The notes under the pieces are model-generated. The model was not told the DNA's origin. It did no database searches and worked only from the letters and a program-made list of their open reading frames with translations. This document shows positions 1 to 13,040 of a stretch of DNA of 64,000 bases, piece by piece. Source of the stretch: Dipylidium caninum (Eukaryota > Platyhelminthes > Cestoda > Cyclophyllidea > Dipylidiidae); contig QEYB01000526.1 of the NCBI GenBank assembly GCA_017562135.1, forward strand, positions 62,001-126,000, read 5' to 3'. The translations under genes were made by a program, and so were the position numbers. Numbering within the stretch: the stretch's first letter is position 1; each line of letters opens with the position of its first letter.

Positions 1-3000
1 TTCATCCGTACCAAGTTGTTAGATCCTGCGAATATAATTCTTGATGAGGAACACGAGATTGTGAAATTTGAATTCTCCGGTGGTCTTCGGGTACATTATT
101 TATTTTATACCATATTGGCCTCTAGCCTGGGAAAGGTAATCTAACTCTGGAATTCAGCGGCCAATTTGCCAATGACATGCTGGGTTTGTATCGTAGTGTG
201 TACAAGGATGAAAATGGTAAAGAAGGTAACATTCTTGCCACACAGTTCGAGGTACTGCTTCTTATTCCTTAATCTTTCTATCTTTACTCTTTATCGTAAC
301 ACTGAGTCTTGATCTTTTAGTCAGTCTATGCACGTCGCGCTTTTCCATGCATGGATGAACCAGATCGCAAAGCGACTTTCGATATCAGTATAGTCGGTCT
401 TGACAGCCAAGTCGTTCTCTCCAATATGGTATTTTTGTCTGCTTTAGCTTCATAAATTACATTTTACTCATAGAAGCCCTATAATTATTTAACGTAGATG
501 TTTAAATGATTCTCAATTCATATCTGCTAAGATTTTGAATTGCTTTTCATGGTAACCCTTTAACCCCCTTTTGTCATGGCTAGAAAATGATTAATAGCCT
601 TTCGTCGTTTTTCGAGCCTGTTCTTTGCCCTCTTTATACGGTCAAAAGTAACTAAAGTAGGTCGATATATGTACCGTTTCTCTTCGAAATGGTCGTTTAG
701 GATGGCTGTGTTTCATCGCGAGCGATAAGGATTAACTATTGCCAGGCCTATCAATTTCCTAAATAATTAGTTTAGAAGGTGCAAATCTAGAATTTTTCTG
801 CCGCTGATTTCAGAAGGGCGCGTTAAATGGTCGTGTTTTCTATCCCATATTTATGTAGTGCTAGCATGTGACTCCCAATACTGCACAACTGTTGTGTCAA
901 ACACCTGAATAAATCCACAAAGTACCTGGTCATTGAAGATGGCAACTTTTTCCTGGATACTAAAATTGTAAATACTTATCCCAATTTTAAACCCCTGTTA
1001 CGTAATGATTTAAGTTCGAGTTTATTTACTAAACACATTACTAGTCATGGGAATCACTAAGAATTACCAAACTCCCAATTTTTATTCCCTCAAATAGTAT
1101 CAAATGAATGAATACCGGTACGGCTGCTGTTTAGTAACTAGATGAGTTTAAGTGATAACATTTCTTAGGATTTTAACATTCTCGACGGTGCCTGGACTTA
1201 CATACTTAATTTTACCACTTTCCATGTTTAATATGCCTTGCTGGTGTAACTGCTTCTCACGGTTTTCCGTACAAGGCGTATTAGTAATATCGAGGCGAGT
1301 TGGAGATTGTATGCTGTCGCTAAGACCAAGATTCAATAATGGCTTCATCCCACATCTTATATCTACCTTTCTTCTCATCCCATTTCCTCAGCCCGAGATC
1401 TCTCGCGACATTGTGCCCACGCCGGAGGGCTGTGACGATCCTCCGGATGGTCACAATTACGTCAAAGTCTCCTTTGATCGCACGCCTATAATGTCAACTT
1501 ATCTCGTTGCTATGGTGGTGGGCGACTTTGAGTACACTTCTACTGTGTTGCAACCCACCGACGTTATCAACTTTTGCTCTCTATCCAACACGAAAGAACC
1601 CCCGCTCAACCCACCAGGTCCAGTTGAAATTCGAGTCTACACCCAGGTGGGCAAACGCGATTTTGGCCAGTATGCGCTGACAGTAGCAAAGAACTCACTG
1701 CCATTTTACACTAAACTCTTCGGATCCCCCTATCCGCTCCCCAAACTGGACCTCATAGCGATTCCGGACTTTGCTTGTGGAGCGATGGAAAATTGGGGAT
1801 TGATAACGTATCGGTAAGTTATAATCTTTAGCATCCTAGCCCTTCTCTAAGGATGTTTTTCTTGTTTCCATTATATTTGGCCTCCAGTTAATTTTTGTTG
1901 GTAGAAATTTCGGTTACCTCTGCCTTTATTTATTGCGCTTCACTGGCCGTTAGTGACCTTTTAAGATCTCATTGGCGGCAGACTTTAACTATTTGCCCCT
2001 TGAGAAATTTGTATGCATCATTTTATAAATGGTCTCCACGCGGTGCTACTCCGCTTTATTTATGTGTGTTAAATAAAAAAAGGAACAGCAAAGACCGACA
2101 TTCCCGCCTGTCTTGAGATTTTTATCTCAGAACCACAGTCCTATTCTTCATCTCAACTAAACATTACCTGTTATTATCTAGGAATCGCTTTTATCATCAC
2201 GTTACAGATCCTCCACTTCTTATCCGCAGTAAACATGCTAAAAATTTGTGACTTACCGATAATGCAGGCGGGGCTGGGTCAAGGCGATCATGTTTTCTTA
2301 ACTCATTACATGATAATGAGTCATCCAGTCCGGAGGTCATGCCCTAGGTGTCCGACTCGCTTTTCCACCTCCTCTTCCTCCCCCTCCCCCCCCTGCTTCC
2401 GCTCTTACCGAAGTCCACACATTCACTTAGAAGGCAGCTCATTATTGCGCTTGTGGGTGCCTCCAAATCTCACCATCTTGCGACAATCTCTCTCATAACT
2501 CGAGTAGTCAGGCTCTTCCCTCCCCCCGCTGTACTTATATCGGTGGGATCTTGTAATTTGATAACCGTGCAGGCCCTGTGCAATGCTAATGTGAATCTCC
2601 AATGTGTTGACGTCTGTTCCTGCCGCCAGGGAGACAGCTTTGCTGATCGATCCGGAGAACTCTTCCCTCTTGTCGAAGCAGTCCGTCGCGCTGACAGTGG
2701 CACACGAGATATCCCACATGTGGTTCGGCAACCTCGTGACAATGTCCTGGTGGACGGATCTCTGGCTCAAAGAGGGCTTCGCCACGTGGGCCGAATACCT
2801 CGCTGTGGACTACTGCTTCCCTGATTACGATATTTGGGTGGGTTGTGCTTCTACTACAACTTGAATCATTTTAAAAAGATGGAGGGTTTTAAGGTCGGCC
2901 TACTTGATAAGTTCACGAAGCGCTTGAGTACTCATGACATGATTACTTAAAACTGCGTCAAAGAGTTCACTTCAAGCGTACTTTATTTGCCGTGTAGTGA

Positions 3001-6000
3001 TAAAGCTCACGTGTATTCTGTTGCTATGATCGCTCCTCAGAGTTATTAAGCTGACTGTTCGCGTCCTCATCTCTTTACCCTATTCTATTGACTTACTCGA
3101 GCAACTCTTATTACTCCCACCGTGAGGCCAATTAGGTTGAAATATTTGATATTCCAACCGCTCCCCAACAAACAGGTTTCTTTTCGACTTCGCGAACTCT
3201 TTAAAAGCAGTTTTAATTCATTGTCTTGAGTCGTTTGACCCCCGATATGGTCGCCTCGACGTTGAGCAACACAGGATGCTCAGAAAGTTCAATGAGAGCA
3301 CATTCACTTGTTCATAAAACAGGTCTTTCGTTATAACGCGCCTGTCGGACAGAAGTGCCAATTTTTTCGCCTCGAATTTTGCTCTTCCCGCGACGCTCGT
3401 CCTTATGAACATTTGGCATTATTATTTCCCTTTTTCTTTTTTCAGACTCTTTTCGTCTCGCGAGACTATCTTCGAGCCTTACGATTAGACGAACTCAAAA
3501 GTAGTCATCCTATAGAGGTTCGTGACGACCTGTATTATTCCCTCAATTCAGATTCGTGGTTTTTTTTCAATATTCTAACTTCTGTTGCCTACGTACTTTT
3601 AAATGGGTAGAATAAGGCGATCCTGTTCTCTTTTTTGCAGGTGGAAGTGAGCAGCCCTCATGAAGTTGAAGAAATTTTTGACGCAGTGTCCTATCAGAAA
3701 GGCAGTTGTGTGATTCGTATGCTTCACAACTACATGGGGCCTCCGGTGAGTGCTAAAATACTAACCTTCATGCAATATTCCTCACTAGAAAGCACTTGTT
3801 TGCCCCTTATTTTCCCTAGTTGAGTGATTTCTCCTCTCCGCTAATTTGCTTCCACCTCCTTTCCTCTTCCAGTTGTTTGAAATGGGACTGAAGTCGTACA
3901 TTGAGAAGTTCAAATACGGAAACGCCCGAACCAACGATCTGTGGGCTGCGCTGGAGGAGACTGGACTTGAGAAGTTGACTGAACTCATGTCCCTGTGGAC
4001 CAAGCAGACCGGTTACCCGGTGGTCTTCGCCCGTCTCGTCCACGCTCACGACGGAACGTACAGCATTGCGGTCAAGCAGAAACGTTTTTTGGCTGATGGA
4101 AGCCCTGATAAAGGTTGACATTTCGTTTTATTTTGCTTCTGGCTGTGAATTAGAGTCCTTTGGTGAAGTTATGCGACCCTCCTTTACCATCCTTTGATTA
4201 TCCTTCTGCATTTTACGCCTTCATTTTGGTGGGTGCTGGAAGTTTTCTGGCGCATCGCTTGTTTCTGTGATCTGCTCCTCATTTTTAAATTTACTTTTTT
4301 TTACCGCATAGACAATCCGGTGACGTAAAACGATTTTATTGTTTTTTGCCTTGACGCCTTGTCTGTACCGTTCATTTCTCCTTTGGCATTTTCTATCATC
4401 ATCATTTAGATTAACGTTTCCAACAAAATTAATGAATGAGATCGTAGGTGGTATTTCCTATTGATGTGTAATTAACTGATTATGATCCCTCCGTGTCTTT
4501 TTTTTCAAATAGCTACAAAATTATGTGTTCTTGGATGTTTAGACGACGCGTCAGTTTACTGGCGCCTTCCAATTAACGTCTGCCCCGTGGACGATTCCGA
4601 AACACTTCTTTTGCGCAAAGTCACCAACCCGCCGGCGTCAACCCCCAATCACGGCGACAAGGATCATGTCGAGGCGGGGGCTGTTGCCGAGCCGGCCGAA
4701 GTCCTCTACCCCTGCCCGACTCAGCCTTGCCCCTGGTCCGTCTCAAACCCGATGCCATTGACTTTTACCGTGTGCACTACGACTCGCCTATGCTCAACGC
4801 CATCCTGGAGGCCGTCGCCAAGGGGACCGTGCCCGAACGGGATCGGATCAGTCTGTTGGACGACCAATTCGCCCTTGCACGGGCCGGTGTGCAGGACTTG
4901 GCCCGGGTGCTGCAATTCTGCCGAGCATTCGCTGGCGAGATGAAGTACAGTGTTTGGTCGGTGCTAGCCCAGGGACTCGCCCAAGTTCGCACCTTACTGG
5001 AGGAGGCGTCGTATCCAGCCGGTGATGAAGTCGCTTTTCCGGAGATGACCAAAGAGCTGTGTGGTCTTAACAAGCTGTACATTGAGCTAGCGTTGCCGGT
5101 TTATGAGAAGATTGGTGAGTGTTCAATGCTTTCACTTGATCCAACGTTAGAGACCTGCGGATGAGAAGGCGTTTAACATTGTAAATCTTGGAGGCGTCGT
5201 TTTAAGTATGCATTGCGAGGATTCTGCAATCCTTGACCTCTCCTTTTTCTTTTTCCTTCATGGAGGCTTTGAGCCCAATTCTGATGACTCCAACAACGTC
5301 CGTCTCCTTCGGCCCATCATCATCTCCATCCTCGGTCGTGTTGGCCACGGCGGTGTAATTTCAAAAGCCCGAGCTGCCTTCGACCGTCACTACGAGGCTG
5401 TGACCTCCGTCCCAACGAGCCGAGCTACGGTGGACCAGGCAAAACTCATCTCTCCCGACCTTCGAACTGCCATTTACTCCATTTGTATGCGCAATGGCGG
5501 AGATGCGGAGTTCCAGAAGCTCTTGGAAGTGAGTTTGTGATCAAAACTGATTACTCAGAATTAGGTGACTAGGCGGTGGGAGGATACATTTGTAGGTAAA
5601 TACAGTGACAATACTTTGTTTCTCTCTATTTATCTTAAATGGGGGGTGAACTTGAATCAACTCCGGGCTGTTTGAGAAAGGTCAAAACTAGAAATTTCAT
5701 GGCGTTTCAGTTTGAGTACAACTTTTTGCTGTAAAGAGGGCACCGACAGCCGGTGGAGGAGGAGGAGGCCACTACTCGGAAAGCCGCGAAGGCAAATGTC
5801 AAACGTCGTAGATTTGTCTCATCATCCGCTCCAATGGCAGAGGAGATGGAGCCTAGAGAAGCCTTAGATGTATGCCTGGAGGATTCAACAATTTCTTTCT
5901 CCATAGCTCCACGACCGAGCGACATTGAACGACGAGCGTGTCCACGTCCTCTCCAGCCTCGGGGCCACTTGCAACCCCAAGATTATCGCCCGCCTCTTTG

Positions 6001-7101
6001 ATCTCACCTTTACGGAGTACGTGCGCAAGCAGGACCGTTTCCACGTTCTTCTCAGTGTCACGTGGTCCGCTGGCGGCCGACGCGCCCTGTGGAACCTTGT
6101 CCGTTCTCGCATCGGCACACTGACTGAGGATCTGGCGACCACCCACTTACTCGCCCACGTCCTGAAGGTTTGTTTGTTTGGTGGATACCGGGCGAAGTCG
6201 AGTCTTGTAGTGTATTCTTGTTTACTGGTTGATGTTTTCCACAAGTAAGTGACGAATAGGGTCGGTCATATGATTTGCCGCGGATGCTATTCGCGACGCT
6301 CAGTTGACCTTAATTTAACAAATGAAATTCCCGAGCAGGTTTCGTGGTGTCCCCTCCTTTCCCATACACTTGCGTGGGAAAATGAAGTTGGTTTGGCGAA
6401 CAAGTGCTATTGCTCCTTATTATTAAATTCCCTCATTCAAACCTGGTTTGCGTAGGGGTTGAAGTTCTCGTGTCGGGTTGGTTTCGGATCTCTCGTCTTT
6501 TCGTGACGGGAATTGGACATCCCGGACGCCCGTCGCCCCTGTGGTCGAGTCCACTGCCTATTGGGGAGTTTCCGGTGCTCCCATCTTTACCGAGGCGGGG
6601 GTGGCGGGTTAATTTAGTTCATACAACTTCTTCAGCAACATTTGACTACTTATGTATTTACGTCTAACACTAAAAAAGTGTTGTTGGGAGCTTATTAGCC
6701 TGATTGGCTGGATGGCAGACTTTTGGCCTTGACTTAAACTTCCCCTCCCTCGTTTCTGTGGCTGTGGTTTTGGATTCTCGGCATACGCGTCCGACCAACC
6801 TTCACGCGACACCTTTCTCCACCTCTAGGGAAGTGCCGCCGACTTCGCCTCGCAGGAACGCTACGATGAGATAAAGGTTAGAGGATGTCTTGTTTTTCTG
6901 TTTTTTTGCAGATTTTTCCACGAAGTGATTATCCTCTGTTGAATTCGTCTGGTTAACTCTTTCCAGGCTTTCTACGAGGAGAACGATGTACCATGCCGAC
7001 GAGCGATCCAACAGGCTCTGGAGTCGGTGAAGATCAACGCGGAACGGTGGCGCCGCGATGAGAAGTCGGTGTGCGAATTTTTGAACAAACTCGCCTGTTG
7101 A
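1..7101 (+). CDS. NPEPPS: Puromycin-sensitive aminopeptidase (M1 family), 5' end outside the window
   Basis: This zinc aminopeptidase removes N-terminal residues from peptides in the cytosol. Exons read: 1-90, 126-251, 321-428, 1392-1813, 2630-2837, 3446-3517, 3641-3745, 3873-4113, 4513-5114, 5266-5528, 5907-6167, 6829-6876 and 6967-7101, all with GT-AG borders and matching phases. The M1 substrate motif GAMEN lies near 1780. The zinc site follows in the next exon: HEISH near 2700, then WLKEGFA with the third zinc ligand Glu near 2765. The C-terminal helical domain follows to the stop at 7099-7101. Base 1 is already in frame, so the N-terminal exons lie to the left. One break is visible: in the 4513-5114 exon the frame changes near 4710, where a run of four C would need five to keep the conserved frame. 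The coding total is 2681 bases, one short of a multiple of three. I think this is a sequence error, not a dead gene. Confidence 0.95.
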
Positions 7102-7190
7102 TCCAACGAAGCACGCGAACGCTCGTTGGAGTCCGATTTCTCAAGTCCACCTGCCAGTTGATTGGCAAATATTATGAGGAAAAAAGGAAG

Positions 7191-7196
7191 AATAAA
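7191..7196 (+). terminator. Polyadenylation signal of the aminopeptidase gene
   Basis: AATAAA lies about 90 bases after the stop codon at 7101. It is a canonical eukaryotic poly(A) signal on the same strand, and no other copy lies between it and the stop. Confidence 0.6.
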
Positions 7197-7529
7197 TGTG
7201 GTGGCTCGGGACCCATTCTTCGTCTCTCAGACGACGGGCTTTTCAGGGATGGATGAGATGGGAGGTACCGATGCAGCTGATCGTTAGTCTCAGACACTGT
7301 TGGAGCAAACGAGGTACGAGGTTAGTGGCTTCCCCTGAAAAAATTTTAATTTGCTACGCCGTAAAAACGAGATGGCGGAATTTGGTAGATTGGAAAGGGG
7401 GGCGAGTTATCGGCGAAGGTCAGAAAGGGGGCGGCGGTAGGGTGGGGTGCTCACACGAGGGGCGGGCTTTTCGTCGTTGTGAGATGAGGGTCAGGAGACG
7501 ATTTGTAAACTCGGCCATTAAGGGGGCCG

Positions 7530-8551
7530 CAAAGCTTCATGCGGAGAGGCGAAAGTCGCCAACGGTTGAGCGCGAGGCGCATCGATGAGGCGGGCGAGCG
7601 TCCGTCGGCACGTGCCACCACTCGCAGTGCCCCTCTCCCCGCCTCCTCGCCCACCGCCTCTCCCTTCCCCGCCAGACTGAAATGATGTCTCGACTGCCCT
7701 GCTGCCTCACCCACCCACACGAGGCTTCTCGACCACCGTGCCCGCCTCCGCTCCCGCCCCGCCCCGCCTCCCCGACAACCTTAGTGGGCGCTTAGACAAC
7801 CAGCTGCCGTCAACTGTCGCCCAACGGCAACAGATCGGTGGCAGGGTGACGTGAGGGGCGGGGAAGGGCGAGGGGCGAGGGGCGAGGGCGAGGCGAGGGG
7901 AAGTCGCGCTTGTCCCGACACTCTGAGCAGCAGGACAGCCAGGCGGCACAGAGACGAGAGTCGCCCATCGAGGAGGCGTTGGTGGCGATGGCGTGTGGTG
8001 GTGGTGGTGGTGTGGTGGTGGTGGTGGTGGGGATGGTGGATGGACGCAGGAGAGCCGCAACCCACGTGGTGTCGTTCACGCCACTGGGGAGGCGAGGGGG
8101 TGGGGTGGGGACGAGAGTCGAAGTGGCGGCAGGGCAGGAGGGGGGGCAGGGGGAGGGGAGGGGAGGAGCGGGGCAGAGCGAATGAGGGCATGAGGGAGAA
8201 AAGCGCGTCGGACACGCGGACGACGCACGCAGTGGACGAGTCGGCGGACGAAAGCCTCCACCCACCTCAACTGTCAACAGACACAAGTCTCGACGGGCGC
8301 GGGACGCACGCGGTCCGCATGCGTCGTCGACCAGGTTGGCCGACGGTGTTGGACGTCGACGCGAGCGCATTGACGCACGCGTGCGACTCGTGCGCTTATG
8401 GCGACTCGCAGTCGTCCTGTCAGCTCGTGGCATCTGCCCGCCTCTGCCCCGCTCGTCTCGCCTTCTCGCCGCCCCGCACGGCTTCTGTTGCACCCACGTA
8501 CAGCTGCTGCGACCCGTCCGCGTCTCGCCTCTCCGCGCCGCTCCCCTCTGC

Positions 8552-8582
<31 letters not shown>

Positions 8583-8802
8583 TCGATGGTCCACGCGGTG
8601 GACACGACGGCTTGCCACGATGGCGCGTCTCCGCCTCGCACCGCCAAGTGCGGGGGGGGGGTGGAGGCGTGTTGGGCTCTCGCCTTTGTTTACTCACACG
8701 CAAACACCAAGAGGCGAAGAGCCACCGTGCAGCGCAGCGGCTGTTGCCTGCGCCGCAACTCCCCTGCCACTGCGTCGCCGTGCCTCACCACGACGACCTC
8801 GT

Positions 8803-8838
<36 letters not shown>

Positions 8839-9118
8839 GGAGGCAGGCAGGCAGGCAGGCACCGAGGCTCGGTTTCCACGCAGAACCTCGCCGAAGATGG
8901 GCGGTGTTTCACGCGACCCTCCACAGTGGTTTCGGAGGGTTTGGAGTCAACCTGGCACGAGGGGTGGTGGGGCGGTGCAGTGGCGAGTGCGGTGCGGTGC
9001 GGTGCAGTGCAGTGCGCTGTCCTGCGGTGTCGTGCGTAAACAGGCCTTTCGGGCCTCCCACGTGGCGTGTTTGGCGCTCCGAAGGGGAAGCCGCCCCGGC
9101 GATCAAGCTTTCCCGTTG
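7530..9118. repeat. Inverted repeat 1, left arm
   Basis: This GC-rich block reappears as its reverse complement at about 11524-13040. The match can be followed from the stretch around 7585-7620 (paired with 12965-13005) to the stretch around 9030-9115 (paired with 11527-11605). Both arms contain the same order of simple repeats: GGT triplets near 7996-8030, GCC triplets near 8550-8580, ACGC tetramers near 8804-8838, AGGC tetramers, and GCGGT/GCAGT pentamers near 8990-9015. Long frames are open in several registers at once, which is expected from the base composition, so I do not call genes here. The outer ends are approximate. Confidence 0.9.
8804..8860. repeat. ACGC and AGGC tetranucleotide microsatellites in the left arm
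   Basis: Tandem ACGC units run directly into AGGC units. The right arm has the complementary tracts at about 11800-11853, interrupted differently, so the two arms have slipped independently. Confidence 0.85.
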
Positions 9119-11523
9119 TCGCCCCTTAATGGGGTGACAAGGAAATCGAGACAAGCGGTTACGTAGCCTTGACAACGGGAGCCACATAAAGGAGGAAAGT
9201 TGGCGATGAATGCCGATGAGGCTGTCGGATGAAAGGCAGGTGACGGGGGGTGACGCGGCGGCCACCTCCGTCCGTCTGCATCGGACACCATTCGCGGCCT
9301 CGCTTGCGCTTTTCGTGGCAGGAACGAATGCACCGCCTTGGTGAATGTCCTCGCAGACACCGTCGCCCCCATCGCCCGTGGTTTCTCGGCCCGTCACCCA
9401 CCCAACCTCCACTCGACGTGCGTCATCGCGTAAAAGTCCATCCTGTCTGACGCCCGTCTGGCGCGCATATGTGTGTGGACGTCTCGATGTCTCGCAGGTG
9501 CCTGCCCCCCCTCCGCCACCGCGTGCACCGACTGCGTCGTCAGACCCGCAGCTCCACACTGTGTCTCCACAGGCTGACGGAACGCCTCACAAGTGTCTGG
9601 CCGAGGCGGCACGGAGGGGCGGAGGGCGACTGCTTCGCGTGGTGCTGCGGCCGCGATAAACGCGAAGCCGCTTCCTTTCCTCACTTGTCGACTACGCCGC
9701 GAGCCTCGCCTCCCGCCGGTGCTATCGCGCCTCGGCCACTCGCCATCCCGCAACGCGTGTCTCCTCGGCAGCGCCGCCGTGGGCTCGGCAGCTCGGAGTT
9801 GCACGGCCGCCAAGTTCGAGGGCAGAGTCCCCCCCAACCCGCGACGGGTTGGTGGAGGAGGAGGCGTTTGTCCAATTTCGGTATTTCGGAAATCCCACGC
9901 CTTCACGTCGCCACACAAAGCGTCCGGTAAGTCAATTCACTCGCCCAATGGAACTATCACTGTCGGTCTGTTGGCCGGTGAAGCTGAGGCAGGAATATCC
10001 CTTTGAGAGTGGTCCAAGTCACTGAGAGGACATTCGACCAGCTCTGCAACCTGGCGAGTTGCGGAGGAAGGCGAAGTGGGCCTGAGGGGCCGAATCACGC
10101 GGCGCTTGGTGAATGAAATTGCTGCCACCGCCAGTGCAGTGAACGTCGGAAACCGGACGTCGGGATGCTGCCGGAAGAAGGCTCCGCCCGGCGACGCGAA
10201 CGATTGCATGAGCTGCTGCCTCGCGAATGCGCGGGGACGCGTCGTCTCGACGCAACGCCTTTGCCGCGCACGCCGAGCCTGGCAGCGCTACGCGGTGGCA
10301 CGAGACGCAGCAGCGTGACAGCGACGGTGACGCATCCGCCACCCCCGCGTTCGTCACCCGGCGTCATCACGTCGTCACCCTCCTCTCGACAGGCGGCAAG
10401 CCGCGAATGCTCTGCCGCCTTCGAGGGACAGGCGGATGGAGGGCAGCCGCGCCCGTGACGGTGACGACGGCGGTGGCATCTCGCCTGCCGGCGAGCAGCT
10501 CCTTCTGCCCACTGCAGTTTCCACGTCGATTCTCCACGAGGAATCGCCTTTCTCTTCCGAGTTGACCCCCCCTCCTTTCCTGTAGACAGCCACAAATTTG
10601 AGGATGACATCACGACGACCGTCAAAGCCGGCCAGGCGACTTCCTCACTGACGTGGGCGGCTTGGGAGGTCAGGCGTCAGCGCGGCGAGCCGGGCATGAG
10701 GGTCTTCGGCGCCATTCCACAGGCAACGAAGATCACTTTTAGGCGCTCACCTCCTCCCGATGTGCTCCAAGCGCGCCGGATGAGCCTCTCGCGGCAGTGT
10801 GGAGCCCTGCGGGCGGTGGCGGCGTTCGCCGCACGGCGCCACGACTTACCGACGGGGGCGGAAGCACCAGCCTGCGCGTTGGGAGTCTCAGCCCACGCAC
10901 GCTCGCCACCACCGCCTCTCCTGCCTGCCATCACGTGACTGCGAGGGTGTTTAAACCCGCGCTGATTGCCTCATTAGGCGTTTGTTGTTCGCGCGTCTGC
11001 CCCAAACACACCGCAGGCAGGTGAATCACGGCACCCGTTTGCGCCTCGCCTCCTCCGCCGACGCCCTCCGCCCCTCCGCCCTCCGACCTCCGACCTCCAG
11101 CCCCCACAGCAGCGTCTGCGACGCTCCCACGCGCCACTCCGAGCCGCGTCCCCCGGGCGTGCGGGACCCGCGCAGCGGCTGCGGACGGTTGGCAGTTAGC
11201 CAAAAAATACAAAATATTTCCACGCCACGGAGACTTCACTCACAAGGGACGCGAACTGAACGCAAGTCCACCGCACGACTGGAAGCATTGACGGTCTGGC
11301 AAGGCGGCACCAGCACGACGGTGCGAAAATGAGTGGCCGACGGCGTGAGACCAAACCCTGGCCGATCATCCATCCACCCTTCGCTGACGGCCGAATTGGG
11401 TCGCCGGCATGAGAAGGCGACAGTTTACTTGATCCTCGGGGAAGCGGAATGTTTACGCATGACGAAATAGCTTCTCGGCTCCAAACGTTGTCAAGGCAGC
11501 AAGCACGGCGGTGTTTCGCTGAG
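9119..11523. other. Loop of inverted repeat 1, no supported gene
   Basis: About 2.4 kb of GC-rich sequence lies between the arms. Open stretches exist on both strands in overlapping registers, but none shows a domain, a consistent codon signal or convincing splice borders. A faint continuation of arm similarity (a short shared stretch near 9165-9180 and its partner near 11480-11500) suggests the original repeat was somewhat longer. Confidence 0.5.
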
Positions 11524-13040
11524 ACGGGAAGCTTGATCGCCGGGGCGGCTTCCCTTCGGAGCGCCAAACACGCCACGTGGGAGGCCCGAAAGGCCTGTTT
11601 ACGCACGACACCGCAGGACAGCACTGCACTGCACTGCACCGCACCGCACCGCACGCACCGCAACACCCGCCTCGCACTGCACCGCCCCACCACATCCCTC
11701 GTGCCGAGGTTGACTCCAAACCCTCCGAAACCACTGTGGAGGGTCGCGTGAAACACCGCCCATCTTCGGCGAGGTTTCTGCGTGGAAACCGAGCCTCGGT
11801 GCCTGCCTGCCTGCCTGCTGCGTGCGTGCCGTGCGTGCGTGCGTGCGTGCGTTGCGCACGAGGTCGCCGTGGTGAGGCACGGCGACGCAGTGGCAGGGGA
11901 GTTGCGCGGCGCAGGCAACATCGCTGCGCTGCACGGTGGCTCCTTCGCCTGGTGTTTGCGTGTGAGTAAACAAAGGCGAGAACCAACACGCCCTCCCCCG
12001 CCCCCCGCCGCTTGGCGGTGCCATCGTGGACAACCGAGGCGGTGGCGGCGGCGCGCGGCGGGGCGGTGGCAGGGGAGCGGCGCGGCGCGGAGAGACGCGG
12101 ACAGGGTTGCAGCAGCTGTACGTGGGTGCAACGGAGCGTGCGGCGAGACGGCGAGAAGGCGAGACGCGGGGCAGAGCGGGCAGATGCCACAAGTTGACAG
12201 GACGACTGCGAGTCGCCAATAAGCGGACGAGTCGCACGCGTGCGTCAATGCGCTCGTGTCGACGTCCGACACCGTCGGCCAACATGTCGACGACGGCATG
12301 CGGACCGCGTGCGTCCTGCGCCCGTCGAGAACTTGTGTCTGTTGACAGTTGAGGTGGGTGGAGGCTTTCGTCCGCCGACTCGTCCACGTGCGTCGTCCGC
12401 GTGTCCGACGCGCCTTTCATGCCCTCATTCGCTCTCCCGTCCCTCTCCCCCCCTCCCCTCGCCCCTCCTCTGCCTGCCACTTCACCCCACCCCCCCTGCC
12501 CGCCCCCAGTGGCGTGAACGACACCGCGTGGGTTGCGGCTCTCCTGCGTCCATCCACCATCCCCACCACCACCACCACCACCACCACCACCACCACCACC
12601 ACATCGCGACACCGCCTCCCTCGATGGGCGACTCTCGTCTCTGTGCCGCTGCCTGGCTGTCCTGCGGCTCAGAGTGTCGGGACGGGGCACGACTCCCCTC
12701 GCCCCTCGCGCCCTCGCCCCTCGCCCTTCGTTCCCCGCCCCTCACGTCACCCTGCCACCGATCTGTGGCGTTGGGCGACAGTTGGACGGCAGCTGGTTGT
12801 CTGCCCACTAAGGTTGTCGGGGCGGGCGGGGGCGGAGGCGGGACGGTGTGTCGAGAAGCCTCGTGTGTGGTGGGTGAGGCAGCAGGGCAGTCGAGACATC
12901 ATTTCAGTCTGGCGGGGAAGGGAGAGGCGGCGAGGAAGGAGGCGGGGGAGGGGGCACTGCGAGAGGTGGCACGTGCCGACGGACGCTCGCCCCGCCTCAT
13001 CGACGCACCTCGGCAACCGCTTCGCCGCATCAAGTTTAGT
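11524..13040. repeat. Inverted repeat 1, right arm
   Basis: This is the reverse complement of the 7530-9118 block, with many small differences and unequal microsatellite lengths. For example, the CCA tract at 12560-12603 differs from its left-arm partner, and the left GCC tract is much shorter here. The arms are therefore old or fast-evolving rather than a fresh duplication. The inner border is sharp near 11524, where the match to the left arm stops. Confidence 0.9.

Noticed and set aside
7851..9137. A 428-codon open frame in the left arm of inverted repeat 1, with a similar one in the right arm (11599-12690, -)
   Set aside because: Several registers are open on both strands because the DNA is GC-rich. 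The translations are made of microsatellite-derived runs (Gly, Ala, Arg-Thr-His), and the two arms do not keep the same frame through indels.
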